From: Candidatus Methylomirabilis lanthanidiphila
GTDB taxonomy: Bacteria; Methylomirabilota; Methylomirabilia; Methylomirabilales; Methylomirabilaceae
Assembly (NCBI GenBank): GCA_902196205.1
Contig: CABIKM010000001.1
Coordinates: 1 to 64,000, forward strand
Reading direction: 5' to 3'
Length of the DNA: 64,000 nt
The notes under the pieces are model-generated. The model was not told the origin of the DNA, ran no database searches, and worked only from the letters and a program-made list of their open reading frames with translations. The stretch's first letter is position 1, and each line of letters opens with the position of its first letter. Shown here one piece after another: positions 37,370 through 46,044 of this stretch. Both the position numbers and the translations under genes were made by a program.

Positions 37370-39136
37370 TCACCGAGCCTGTTCCGCCTGCGTCTTTACT
37401 TTGACGTGTTTTGCAAACTCTCTGAACGCGCTCGCATTGGCTGTGGCGGTCGACTGAACTAGACTCTGGAACGTCTGCACGCTCTTCTTGACAAGATCGA
37501 CATTCTTCAGGCCGTGGGTGAAGGCCTCCTGCAACTGCTGGCAAAAGGGAGCGACAATCTCAACAATTGGGGTCCACAGTTTCTCTGCCTTCGCCGGAGA
37601 GCATTGCCGGGAAAACGAAAGACGCGCCACGTTTGGTATGCGTCTAATCAAAATCGTTTCCAACGCGCTCGCAATGGCCGAGACGAGCAAGAAGGTGGCT
37701 CCACGATTCCGGAAGAACTCAAGCTCTCTCGTATGCACTTCGGTAAGGCCCTGAGCGTCCTTTGATTTTGTCACAAGGCTGAGCTTCCGTGCTTCGACTG
37801 CTCGCAACAGACTGTAGGCAAAGACGATATGCGTTGCCGTCGTCTCGTCATTGAAGTACTTGGAGTAGTGCTTGTCAGATGCCCAAATGTTGGATTTCTC
37901 GTTGGATGCAACGACAGGGTCCTGGGCAATCGCCGCGAGAGCCTGCCCCACAGTGTAGGAAGGTAGGAGCCGCGGATTCCTCTTGATGGCGTCTGCATGA
38001 CCGCCGCGACGACCGCCCTGATACTCCGCATCGGGAATCCGGGCAAACTCCTCGCGTAACCTCTTCTGGATCCTATCTCGGCTGCGAAAGTCTGCAGCCG
38101 CAATCTTATTTTGACTGTTATTATATTGGATGATGTTGAAGATCGTCTCAGAGTCGGTCGTCTTCACTACACGAACAGGCACCAATGCTGTTTGATGTGG
38201 TGACCTATCAAGGGAACCGAGTGCGCCGGTTGTCTGCGCCCCGTTTACTATCGATAGTCCGTGAATCTTCAGGTACTTCCGTGCTCCCCGAACCTCTGGC
38301 GTATAGTCGTTGACGAGCAAGGTGAGGCCATTATTGTAAACCCAGAAGTCGCCCGGCGTGTCGGCTGCCGTGCGTTTGATGCCGTAGTTGATATTTGCAT
38401 CTGTCTTACGCGAACCTAAGTAGTCCCGCACATTGGCCGAAAAGAGCCGAGCTTTGTGCTTTCGGTACTGTGTGTACAAGAATTTCGCAGGTATCGCTGT
38501 CACATATGCATCCCAGTTGGCTGCCCTCATTTGGAATCCATCTGGGATGGGAATTGTGAAGTGATCTGTAACAAGGATAGGGGACTGCGTATCGGCGTAC
38601 CATTCGTCGAGTTTGGCGTTGCCCACCTCTAGAACTTGGGTACCGATCTCTTTTCCGGGAAAGGCGCTTTTCAGCGCGAGGGCAAGAGAACTCTCGACTG
38701 TCAGGATCTCATTATGCACATTGCTCGATTCCGGCAAATTGTGAACATACCAGACATGCAAATCGGCAACCGAACCATCGATGAGGCATTCGCGCAGCTC
38801 GGCCGCCGTGGATCGAAGCCTTTCCGGGAGGTCGTCAATGCTTCTCTGGAGGAGCCAAGCGACAGCAGTGTTCAAGTCGCTGGCCTTGTTTGCCGGGGCG
38901 GAATCACGCGCCTTCGTAGATGTGTAGCACTGCGCAATGACCGCAACGCTTTCATCTCGGTCGATGTAGACGAGGTCGACTTTCTTGTCGTCGCTGCCAT
39001 CCGTCAGCGACTCGGCGGCAACGGTCTCAAGGTCTTCGAGGCCGAATCGTAGGGCCAAGGCAAATAACCCGATTGCGTTGTCGCCGTACCGATTCAGATC
39101 AGTTCTCGCCGTGAATGCGGACTTCCACGTGCTCAC
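37370..39136 (-). CDS. AIPR family protein (abortive infection/phage resistance)
   Basis: 588 residues from a GTG at 39136 that has GGAGGG five bases upstream; a longer frame exists but is unsupported. The AIPR core is clear: LFSANVRDYLGSRK, NINYGIKRTA, DFWVYNNGLTLLVNDY and LSIVNGAQTTGAL. The N-terminal part has DDKKVDLVYIDRDESVAVIA followed by QCYTS, in the position of the PD-(D/E)XK-like motif of some AIPR proteins, but without a lysine after the Gln. AIPR proteins are associated with phage abortive infection and restriction-like operons. It is the second gene of an operon with the DUF262 protein, 94 bases downstream. Confidence 0.85.
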   Translation of the reverse strand: MSTWKSAFTARTDLNRYGDNAIGLFALALRFGLEDLETVAAESLTDGSDDKKVDLVYIDRDESVAVIAQCYTSTKARDSAPANKASDLNTAVAWLLQRSIDDLPERLRSTAAELRECLIDGSVADLHVWYVHNLPESSNVHNEILTVESSLALALKSAFPGKEIGTQVLEVGNAKLDEWYADTQSPILVTDHFTIPIPDGFQMRAANWDAYVTAIPAKFLYTQYRKHKARLFSANVRDYLGSRKTDANINYGIKRTAADTPGDFWVYNNGLTLLVNDYTPEVRGARKYLKIHGLSIVNGAQTTGALGSLDRSPHQTALVPVRVVKTTDSETIFNIIQYNNSQNKIAAADFRSRDRIQKRLREEFARIPDAEYQGGRRGGHADAIKRNPRLLPSYTVGQALAAIAQDPVVASNEKSNIWASDKHYSKYFNDETTATHIVFAYSLLRAVEARKLSLVTKSKDAQGLTEVHTRELEFFRNRGATFLLVSAIASALETILIRRIPNVARLSFSRQCSPAKAEKLWTPIVEIVAPFCQQLQEAFTHGLKNVDLVKKSVQTFQSLVQSTATANASAFREFAKHVKVKTQAEQAR

Positions 39137-39230
39137 GAGTTCCCTCCATATGGTGGACACACCTGCCTGCCTAATGGCTGGCGTTCGCCCGCCCATCGGG
39201 TGCAACGCCTTGGGCGACCCCGACGCAATG

Positions 39231-40877
39231 TCACCTCTCCTGGACAATCTTTGTCCCAGCCCTCTTGTTGAGCTCCTTGGCAACGAGAGCCGCCCTCTGC
39301 CTGCAGAACAGTCGAAAACCGCTCACGACGTTGCTCTTCCAAAGACCAGCCTCGGTGTCGAACGGTATGAGGTGGCTACGAAGGGCCTCGTTGCGTATCT
39401 TCTTCGACGGCGCTATCTCGGTGAGATAACTGCATGGACGCCTCGATCCTATGCTCTGATTCTCTTCCGCGGGCAGGATGCATACATTCATCAATAAATT
39501 GTACTCGGAGGCACCCACGCCTTGATTTGCCATGAGTTGCTGGGGGAAGATGTGATGCCTGTCATGGCGATTGGATAAGGAGGCTGGATCCTGCATCGGG
39601 ATGGGCTGTGCGTTGTTAAGGTACTTGGGCGTCATGAGTCGGAGCAAGCAGAAGAAGCCCAAGGGAAGCATTCTCGGCGCAGCGTATCGTTCCTTCAGTA
39701 AAACTTGAAGCTGAGCTGGCGCGGAGACCTTGAATCTACTCCTCCTCTTGAGCGCCAATCCTTCGACTATGACGAGGTCAGGCACCATGTTCTTCCGCCA
39801 GCCGGCGCCACTGTAGCGAGACGTGACGATGCACGTCCAGAACCACTGGTCCAACTTCTTCTTTGCGTAGGCTGTCGGTTGCTTCCCGTTCCCACAGTAG
39901 AAGTAGTAGGCCAGCACAAGAAGCATGTTGTCAGAGGGGAGTTCGTCGTAGGTCCGGACAGAGTATCGCCCCGCCATGTAGTCAATAGCGCGTTTTAGCG
40001 CATTCAAGATGACCGGCCACTCCTTGCGAAAACGGTCGACGGCACCTTGGTCCCTGTTGAGGTCCCTTGTTAGCTTATCGATGCCCTTTTCGCCAAGGTC
40101 ACGATGTCCCCACGCGATAGATACCAGCGACAGCAGCGTGTCGTCACTAATGCTAGAGTACCCAGAGGAAAGGACTTCACGCTGCTGTACGACCTCTTTG
40201 CGCAGGTCGAACTTGGTGACGCGGGCGAACGCGCGGTCGGCCGCTCGGAGGGGTGTGCCCTGTCCATTGATCCTCACGAATGCGTCACGGACATCGTCTA
40301 GTCGCCGATGTTGCAAGTTCACGGAATAGATGCTGTAGTCGAGAAGCCGCTTTCGTACACGAAGCGCACGATTGAACAGGAGCTTCGGGAGGCCTGCGAG
40401 TCGTCTGCGATAGTCGTGCGCCAGGATCGCCTGCACCTGCACGTAGTGACGGGGGATCGCCGTGGCGCGATACGCGAATCGGACGACGTCCCCAGCGGCA
40501 CCGACGTCGGCGTGTATTGCGTCGAAGCGGATCTCCTGACCAAAGTAGTTGGTAACGGCGGCACCGCTCAACTCTAGGAGTCGCCAAATCACAGAGAGGC
40601 GCTGCTGGCCATCCAGTATGAAGAGAATCTCGTCGTTTAGTTCTGAGTTGAAGGGTGGCAAGATGTTCATATCTTTGCGCAGCAGGAACTGCTGGGAGAG
40701 TCCTGCCTGCCACAGCAAAACGGTGCCGATCGGCAGACCACGGTAGATACTCTCCAGCAGTTGACACGACTTCGCTCGCGTCCAAACGAATTGCCGCTGC
40801 AGGAGGGGAACGGCAAATGCACCACGGAGGAACTCCTTCTTGAGGCGGCTGACTGTGAAGCTCTTGACCGTAATCAT
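39231..40877 (-). CDS. DUF262 (ParB/GmrSD-like) protein with C-terminal HNH motif
   Basis: 548 residues. The N-terminal DUF262 domain has VPLLQRQFVWTRAKSCQLLE, SIYRGLPIGTVLLW and FILDGQQRLSVIW; the DGQQR loop is the nucleotide-binding/ParB-like motif of the GmrS/Srx superfamily. The C-terminal part has DRHHIFPQQL, then NLLMNVCILPAEENQSIG, an HNH nuclease of the type found in GmrSD type IV restriction enzymes. A ribosome site (GAGGG) precedes the ATG. With the downstream AIPR gene it forms a plausible defence operon. The middle region is helical and not assigned. Confidence 0.85.
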   Translation of the reverse strand: MITVKSFTVSRLKKEFLRGAFAVPLLQRQFVWTRAKSCQLLESIYRGLPIGTVLLWQAGLSQQFLLRKDMNILPPFNSELNDEILFILDGQQRLSVIWRLLELSGAAVTNYFGQEIRFDAIHADVGAAGDVVRFAYRATAIPRHYVQVQAILAHDYRRRLAGLPKLLFNRALRVRKRLLDYSIYSVNLQHRRLDDVRDAFVRINGQGTPLRAADRAFARVTKFDLRKEVVQQREVLSSGYSSISDDTLLSLVSIAWGHRDLGEKGIDKLTRDLNRDQGAVDRFRKEWPVILNALKRAIDYMAGRYSVRTYDELPSDNMLLVLAYYFYCGNGKQPTAYAKKKLDQWFWTCIVTSRYSGAGWRKNMVPDLVIVEGLALKRRSRFKVSAPAQLQVLLKERYAAPRMLPLGFFCLLRLMTPKYLNNAQPIPMQDPASLSNRHDRHHIFPQQLMANQGVGASEYNLLMNVCILPAEENQSIGSRRPCSYLTEIAPSKKIRNEALRSHLIPFDTEAGLWKSNVVSGFRLFCRQRAALVAKELNKRAGTKIVQER

Positions 40878-41128
40878 CTCTTACCCTCACACTCGTTCTT
40901 TCTTGTACCGTATTCGGGATTTCACCTACTCACGGTTGGGATATCAAGGGAACCGTGGCTGGCGGTCAGCGCCCCATCCGCCCGGTGGGCCGCCCAACTA
41001 CTAAGTGAGTCGATCAATCTCTCTCAATCAGCGATTCCATCAATATGGGCAATCGTATAATCTTTTTCGCCACTTAACAATGACAAACATGACCCGACAA
41101 ATACTGCATTATTGTCAGCCTTTGGTGG

Positions 41129-41345
41129 CTACAGGGAGCCCGAATCAATCCCAAGCTGATCCGTCGGACTATGAGCCCGCTGGCCACCGCAATTCTCACG
41201 TGGGTATACACCCGCGTCGTGCTTGCATCACCGTGTCCGAGTAGCTCTTGAATCGTCCTGATGTCATAGCCGTCTTCCAGTAGATGTGTAGTGAAGGAAT
41301 GGCGAAGGGTGTGACGGCTTGCAGGATCGGGGTTCCCAGGAAACA
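41129..41345 (-). pseudogene. Decayed integron-type tyrosine recombinase (IntI-like), C-terminal fragment
   Basis: Reading on the minus strand, [20 protein letters not shown] then [23 protein letters not shown] matches the catalytic end of integron integrases (His-x-x-Arg, His and Tyr all present). After YTHV the frame derails, but a one-base correction near 41196-41200 restores [16 protein letters not shown], which matches the IntI tail (NRGGxGVRSPxD). The N-terminal domain and first catalytic Arg are absent. So the gene is both truncated and frameshifted. Confidence 0.75.
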
Positions 41346-41486
41346 GCACGGCCCTTCGGGGCGCGTTACGTCCCAAAGGGCCACAAACGTGCATTCATTC
41401 AGCCCGAGGCTGCGCAGGTGCGATTACCGGTCTTCGCCAACCGCCAAGTCGTAATATCCCGTGCAACAGGATAGGAAACCGAGCCG

Positions 41487-41819
41487 CTATAGAAATTCGA
41501 TCTGGCCATGCATCTCGTCTGCATCCAACACCTGATGGATCACCATCAGCCCACGAATAATATCCGTGACTGGGGTTTGCTGCGGCGCGTAAACGATACC
41601 GCTGTGATCCACACCCGCGGCATGCAAGCGAAGGAAGTCGTCGTCCTGGGTGAGTATCACCCGACCCTCGCTCCGGGCTCGCTTCAAGTGGTTTGCATCA
41701 GAAGCGCCAAGCATTCGCGCCTCCGACGCCGTGAGTACGTCCACTCCACGCTGGCGCAACCCCCGCACAACAGCTTTCGCAACATGCTCATCCGCGTAAA
41801 ACTTAATCTTCTGCGGCAT
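41487..41819 (-). CDS. DUF5615 PIN-like toxin candidate, second pair
   Basis: 110 residues starting MPQKIKFYADEHVAKAVVRG, with acidic positions in FYADEH, ASDANHLKRA and ILTQDDDFLRL, the PIN-like metal-binding pattern of DUF5615. It overlaps the upstream DUF433 gene by 17 bases. It is more similar to the FYADEHV subgroup than to the protein at 21276-21611, so this is not a recent duplication. Confidence 0.83.
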   Translation of the reverse strand: MPQKIKFYADEHVAKAVVRGLRQRGVDVLTASEARMLGASDANHLKRARSEGRVILTQDDDFLRLHAAGVDHSGIVYAPQQTPVTDIIRGLMVIHQVLDADEMHGQIEFL

Positions 41820-42114
41820 GCAGCTTCTGTTGTAGCTTCGAAGGAGTGCTCCCCCTCAGGGTCTTGACGAAGGCCTTGCTCTCCTCGATGTCGCGGTCGA
41901 TCTCGGATCGATGGTCGTAGTAGTAGGCGAGTGCAGCATGGATATCGGCTAGGGTCAAGTCGTACTCAGCAGCAATCTCGTCAACACTTTTGCCGATCCG
42001 CTCATGCCAGATCACAATGCTGTGCACCGTAATGCGATGCCCTGCAATACGAGGCTTCCCGCCGGCAATCCCAGGGGTCACCTCGATATGCTGGTCAAGC
42101 GTTTTTATGGTCAC
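41803..42114 (-). CDS. DUF433 antitoxin-like protein, second pair
   Basis: 103 residues with ITVHSIVIWHERIGKSVDEI, AAEYDLTLADIHAALAYYYDH, the DUF433 signature, after an N-terminal strand pair (HIEVTPGIAGGKPRIAGHR). The C-terminal tail (ESKAFVKTLRGSTPSKL) probably contacts the toxin. It is upstream of and overlaps the DUF5615 gene. The R2 copy of the flanking repeat lies just upstream. Confidence 0.83.
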   Translation of the reverse strand: MTIKTLDQHIEVTPGIAGGKPRIAGHRITVHSIVIWHERIGKSVDEIAAEYDLTLADIHAALAYYYDHRSEIDRDIEESKAFVKTLRGSTPSKLQQKLHAAED

Positions 42115-42155
42115 ACTGTTTCTCCCTTCGCCCTATTCTTTCGCGCCGCCTATAT

Positions 42156-42240
42156 GACCACCGGCTATTCTTGCACGTGTATATATTTCACATGGCCGTC
42201 GTTGGGCTGGGTGTCGTTCCTCAACCCAGCGTACGGCGTT
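42156..42240. repeat. 85-bp flanking direct repeat, right copy
   Basis: It starts GACCACCGGCTATTCTTGCA and ends with GGGCTGGGTGTCGTTCC then AACCCAGCGTACG. It aligns along its length with 36933-37017 with only small differences. It ends 10 bases from the TPR gene stop. Confidence 0.75.
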
Positions 42241-42249
42241 GCGCTGAGA

Positions 42250-42867
42250 TCAGTCTTGGAGGGTGTGGAGCTGTTCGAGTGAGGCGCTGTCGTCGCCGTC
42301 GAGGTTCAGGGCCGCCATGAACTCCCCGATGGCCAGATCACGCATGCCCAGCCGCTTGTAGGCAAGTCCCAGGTGAAAATGAGACGAGGCATCCTCAGGA
42401 TTCTCGGAGACCACCTGTAAGAACTCCCGAATCGCGTCCTGCCACTGCCGTTTCCGCTCATAGATGATGCCAAGGTTGTAGTGAACAATGATATGCGTGG
42501 GGTCCGCGTCCAGCACCTTCCTGAAACTCTGTATGGCCAAGTCCAGCTTGCCCAGATGGAAGTAGGACTTGGCCATCCGGTAGTAGGCCCAGGGGTTGGC
42601 CGGATCCAACGTCAGGATCTTCTTGGCGGCTTCGATGGCGGCGTGGAACATGCACCGCCGGTAATACCAGAGGCTGAGTTGAAAGTGGGCATCGACGTGC
42701 GTGGGATCCACGATAATCACCCGCTGCATCTCGGCGATGGCTTCTTTGACCTGCCGCGACCGAAGGAACTCCAGCGCAAGCCGATAGCGCGCCTGGACAT
42801 TTTCAGGGTCCAGCTCAACGGCCTTGCGGTGGGCCTCAAGGGTTATCGGGACCGTCTCGTCTTGCAT
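42250..42867 (-). CDS. Tetratricopeptide repeat protein
   Basis: 205 residues made almost entirely of five or so 34-residue TPR units, e.g. ALEFLRSRQVKEAIAEMQRV, AYYRMAKSYFHLGKLDLAIQ and VHYNLGIIYERKRQWQDAIR, with the usual W/L/G/Y/A/P positions. No signal peptide, so probably a cytoplasmic scaffold. I chose the ATG at 42867, about 10 bases after AGGGAG; a GTG 6 codons upstream is possible. It follows mscS on the same strand with a heptamer array between. Partner unknown. Confidence 0.85.
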   Translation of the reverse strand: MQDETVPITLEAHRKAVELDPENVQARYRLALEFLRSRQVKEAIAEMQRVIIVDPTHVDAHFQLSLWYYRRCMFHAAIEAAKKILTLDPANPWAYYRMAKSYFHLGKLDLAIQSFRKVLDADPTHIIVHYNLGIIYERKRQWQDAIREFLQVVSENPEDASSHFHLGLAYKRLGMRDLAIGEFMAALNLDGDDSASLEQLHTLQD

Positions 42868-42956
42868 CTCGGTCTTCTCCCTCACAGAGGCAGCCAGGCA
42901 ATGATGTCGTTATCTTACCGCCGGCCTGAAACGGAGGTCAAGATGTTTAAAAACAG

Positions 42957-42996
42957 CGCTCAGCTAACAGCTATCAGCTCATAGCTGAGCGCTGAT
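42957..42996. repeat. Heptamer array (CAGCTAA / TAGCTGA), overlapping the mscS 3-prime end
   Basis: Units CAGCTAA, CAGCTAT, CAGCTCA, TAGCTGA, GCGCTGA with period 7. The stop codon and last four residues (SAQL) of mscS are encoded within it. Confidence 0.75.
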
Positions 42997-43869
42997 ATCC
43001 TGTTCTTCGATGGGCAGGCTCTCGATTCGTGTCAAGTGGACCCGGGTGGGATACGGCATTTCGATCCCCTCTTTCTCAAAGGCCGCCTTGATCCGCTTTC
43101 GAAACTCCCGAGCCACCTCCCATTGTCGCTGGGGCAGCGTCTTGACCAGCACCTTGATGATGACTTGAGATTCGCCGAATGACTCAATACCGAGAACCTC
43201 CGGCGGCTCCAGGATCAGCGGACCCATCCGCTCATCTTTTGCCAGCTCCTGTCCGGTCCGTTGCAGCACCTCGACAACCCAGTCAATATCCTCGTCGTAG
43301 GCGACGCCGATATCCAGTGCGACCCGCGACCACTCCTTCGTCAGGTTCGAAACGACCTTGAGCTCGCTGTTGGGAATAAAATGCACCGCCCCGCTGCTGA
43401 AATCCCGCAGGATCGTCACCCGCAGGTTGAGTCGCTCCACCGAACCGCTGATCTCGCCGGTCTTGATGACGTCGCCCACCGCAAACTGTCCCTCAAGGAT
43501 GATGAAGAAGCCGGCGATGACATCCTTGATCAGACTCTGAGCGCCGAAGCCCACGGCCAGCCCTACCACACCCGCGCCGGCGATGACGGGCGTAATATCC
43601 AACCCTAGCTCCTGAAGTCCCATCATCGTCGCGATGATCACGATGACCGTCGTTCCGACGGTCTTGACGATGCCGGCGAGCGTCAGGGCGCGCTTTTCCT
43701 GCTCGCTAACCTGGCCGTTGCCTTGTTCCGTTACGGCCCGGACGACCCGATCCGAGGCCAGCTTCAGGAGGTGAACCAGGAGCAGGCTTCCCGTGACGAT
43801 GATCCCCAGGCGCACGCCGCCGGTCCGCAGCCAATAGAGAAACTCCTCAACTGCTCCGGCGTTTATCAC
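42979..43869 (-). CDS. MscS-family mechanosensitive channel
   Basis: 296 residues from a GTG whose GTGA overlaps the stop of the upstream GH57 gene. Three hydrophobic segments are followed by the pore helix GAGVVGLAVGFGAQSLIKDV, which lines the MscS channel, then the beta domain (FAVGDVIKTGEISGSVERLN) and the C-terminal vestibule domain. The channel would release solutes on hypo-osmotic shock. Its coupling to a trehalose/glycogen operon fits an osmoregulation role. The last residues are encoded by a repeat array. Confidence 0.92.
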   Translation of the reverse strand: MINAGAVEEFLYWLRTGGVRLGIIVTGSLLLVHLLKLASDRVVRAVTEQGNGQVSEQEKRALTLAGIVKTVGTTVIVIIATMMGLQELGLDITPVIAGAGVVGLAVGFGAQSLIKDVIAGFFIILEGQFAVGDVIKTGEISGSVERLNLRVTILRDFSSGAVHFIPNSELKVVSNLTKEWSRVALDIGVAYDEDIDWVVEVLQRTGQELAKDERMGPLILEPPEVLGIESFGESQVIIKVLVKTLPQRQWEVAREFRKRIKAAFEKEGIEMPYPTRVHLTRIESLPIEEQDISAQL

Positions 43870-45983
43870 GTCAACGCGACCTCCACCTGCCCTTCCCACA
43901 TTTCACCAGGATCAAGGCGGAGATCCCAGGTCGGCATGGCGGCTACGCCCTGTACTGTCCGTTCATATCCGTCCTCCGACTGCGAGACGGTTGCTACCAG
44001 ATGGCTGTATAGTATTGCAGGATGGTTGAGTTCGATGCGAAGCTGGGGTGTTGGCCCGTTGGTGGATACAGTGAAGCGCTCGACGGCGGCCGCGTACGTC
44101 GGATTATCAAGCGAGACGCGCTGGTCGCCTAGCATAATGACCGATTGCCCATAGGCGAGGCCCGGCAGAAAGAAGTTCAGCTCCACCCCGAAACGAATAT
44201 CCAGGCGGTCGTGTCCCTGATTCTGCATCCGGTAGAGCACTGTGAGGCGCCGATTATCCATAAAGGCGTATTCCTTCCGCAAAAGGACCGGATGACTGAG
44301 ATCGGACTCGGTTCGAACCCGCCCCACTCGATCAAGGGCGACGCCACCACTCGTCGGCGTGAAGCCCCACAGGGCCTCAATGAAGTCGCCCCGCTCGTCC
44401 AGGCGGCCGCTGAGCCAAGCCGATAGCGGATCGACTTCTGTGAAGAAATGATCCAGAAATGCTGCCCGTTCCCATTGATCATAGCAGAGCGCGTTCACAA
44501 GATCGGCCGGCGCCGCCCGCTGCAGATCGTGAATCCCTGGGATCCCCTCGTGCGTCTGTTGTTCAGGGTGCGCTGCGGCGCGCCGGATGGCATCGTGATA
44601 GAGTTCCGGACGGCGCGTGAGCGTATTGAGAAGATTGATCTCGCCGGCAAAGTCGGTCCATTCTACCAGCCGACCGCCGCGATGCGGCTGAATCTGGGCC
44701 GAGCCGCGGCTGCTCGATATCCAGACCTCCGGCGCCCCATCGCTATCGACATCGGACAGTTCCACCTTGACTTTCTGGCGGCGGCGGATGAGCGCCTCAG
44801 CGCGCGCGAGATGCCGCCAAATCTCGTGTCGCAAATGAGGCAGATACAGGCCGCCGAATATCCCGTGCCAGTAGCTGTCGTTACACTGAGCCGCGAGCAG
44901 CTCAAGCCTGGCCCGGTTGGCGCCGCGCCCTGTCGGCAGCAGTCGGCCGAGCGCCAGACCCTTTTTGTGGGCCCGGTTCGCCTCGGGATATCGGATCAGG
45001 AAATGCTTCCAATGTCCTCCGCGGAGGTGGGGCATGAACCGATCGGCATCGGGGCCGAGACGGCTCTTCAACTCCTCAAACCGCCGCCCTCCGTCCGGTC
45101 CGAGCGACCATTCTTCCATCTCGACATATGAGCAGGTGGGAAGGTAGCACAGGCCGGCGGGAGCAACATGATCCAGCGCCTCGCTGACCGTCTGCGTGGC
45201 GAGCCAGTCGCCGGCGCCTTCCAGAAGGTCCAGAAACCCTTTCAGCCATCCGTCCTTATAGACCCACTGCGCGGTCCCAGGCCAGCCGCCGAACTTCTCA
45301 CCATCATCGGCAGCAATGGCCAGCCGCCCGCCCATCCGCGCGATCCGGCGCAGGTGTGCCTCAATCTCGGTAGGCGGGCGAAACGGGATCAGATAACGAA
45401 GCGTCTTATCGATCGGGAAGACCGCCAGCAATTTATCTTCCCCTTCGGTCAGGTAGTAGTCGTGCAGTCGCTCGGCCTCAAATCCTGACGTGAGGAAGGC
45501 TCGGTCATCCATCAAGACATAGGCGATCCCCGCATCGACCAGTGACGGGATGATGGCGCTGTCCCAGATCCGCTCGGTGAGCCACAGGCCGCGCGGGCGA
45601 ACACCGAAACGGGACCGAAGGCGCTCGTTCATCAGCGTGATCTGGGTAATGCGGTCCTCGTGTGGAATAGCCGCCAGGACCGGCTCGTACAACCCTCCCG
45701 ACAGCAGTTCCAGCCGACCGCGCTGGACCAGGTCGCCGATAAGATCCAGGTAATCCGGGGCCCGGCGCTCCAGCCACAGCAACAGCGGCCCGCTCAGGTG
45801 CAGGGTAAATTTGAGCGCCGGCCTGGCGTGGATGGCCTCCAGAAAGGGTCGGTAGGCCCTGTCGGTCAGCGCCTGGATCACCTCATCAAAATTGCCCAAA
45901 GGCTGATGATTGTGCAGGACAAGCAGAAAACTGAGCGTGTCCCGACCGCTGCCAAGCGTCTGCCCAGAAGGTCCATCCATCAT
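43866..45983 (-). CDS. GH57 4-alpha-glucanotransferase / alpha-amylase (DUF1925-DUF1926 type)
   Basis: 705 residues. The GH57 motifs are present: HNHQPLG (24-30), the nucleophile Glu137 in GLWLTERIW, and the acid Asp in AIAADDGEKF (226-227). The C-terminal half is the beta-rich DUF1925/DUF1926 pair found in Thermococcus-type 4-alpha-glucanotransferases. It would disproportionate or hydrolyse alpha-1,4-glucan. It is between glgB and mscS, 61 bases downstream of glgB. Whether it is mainly transferase or hydrolase cannot be read from sequence. Confidence 0.88.
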   Translation of the reverse strand: MMDGPSGQTLGSGRDTLSFLLVLHNHQPLGNFDEVIQALTDRAYRPFLEAIHARPALKFTLHLSGPLLLWLERRAPDYLDLIGDLVQRGRLELLSGGLYEPVLAAIPHEDRITQITLMNERLRSRFGVRPRGLWLTERIWDSAIIPSLVDAGIAYVLMDDRAFLTSGFEAERLHDYYLTEGEDKLLAVFPIDKTLRYLIPFRPPTEIEAHLRRIARMGGRLAIAADDGEKFGGWPGTAQWVYKDGWLKGFLDLLEGAGDWLATQTVSEALDHVAPAGLCYLPTCSYVEMEEWSLGPDGGRRFEELKSRLGPDADRFMPHLRGGHWKHFLIRYPEANRAHKKGLALGRLLPTGRGANRARLELLAAQCNDSYWHGIFGGLYLPHLRHEIWRHLARAEALIRRRQKVKVELSDVDSDGAPEVWISSSRGSAQIQPHRGGRLVEWTDFAGEINLLNTLTRRPELYHDAIRRAAAHPEQQTHEGIPGIHDLQRAAPADLVNALCYDQWERAAFLDHFFTEVDPLSAWLSGRLDERGDFIEALWGFTPTSGGVALDRVGRVRTESDLSHPVLLRKEYAFMDNRRLTVLYRMQNQGHDRLDIRFGVELNFFLPGLAYGQSVIMLGDQRVSLDNPTYAAAVERFTVSTNGPTPQLRIELNHPAILYSHLVATVSQSEDGYERTVQGVAAMPTWDLRLDPGEMWEGQVEVALT

Positions 45984-46044
45984 ATTTTCAATGCTCCTTA
46001 GACAAGGGACGGATATGATCCGATGAAAGTCCCCGTACCGGCTC

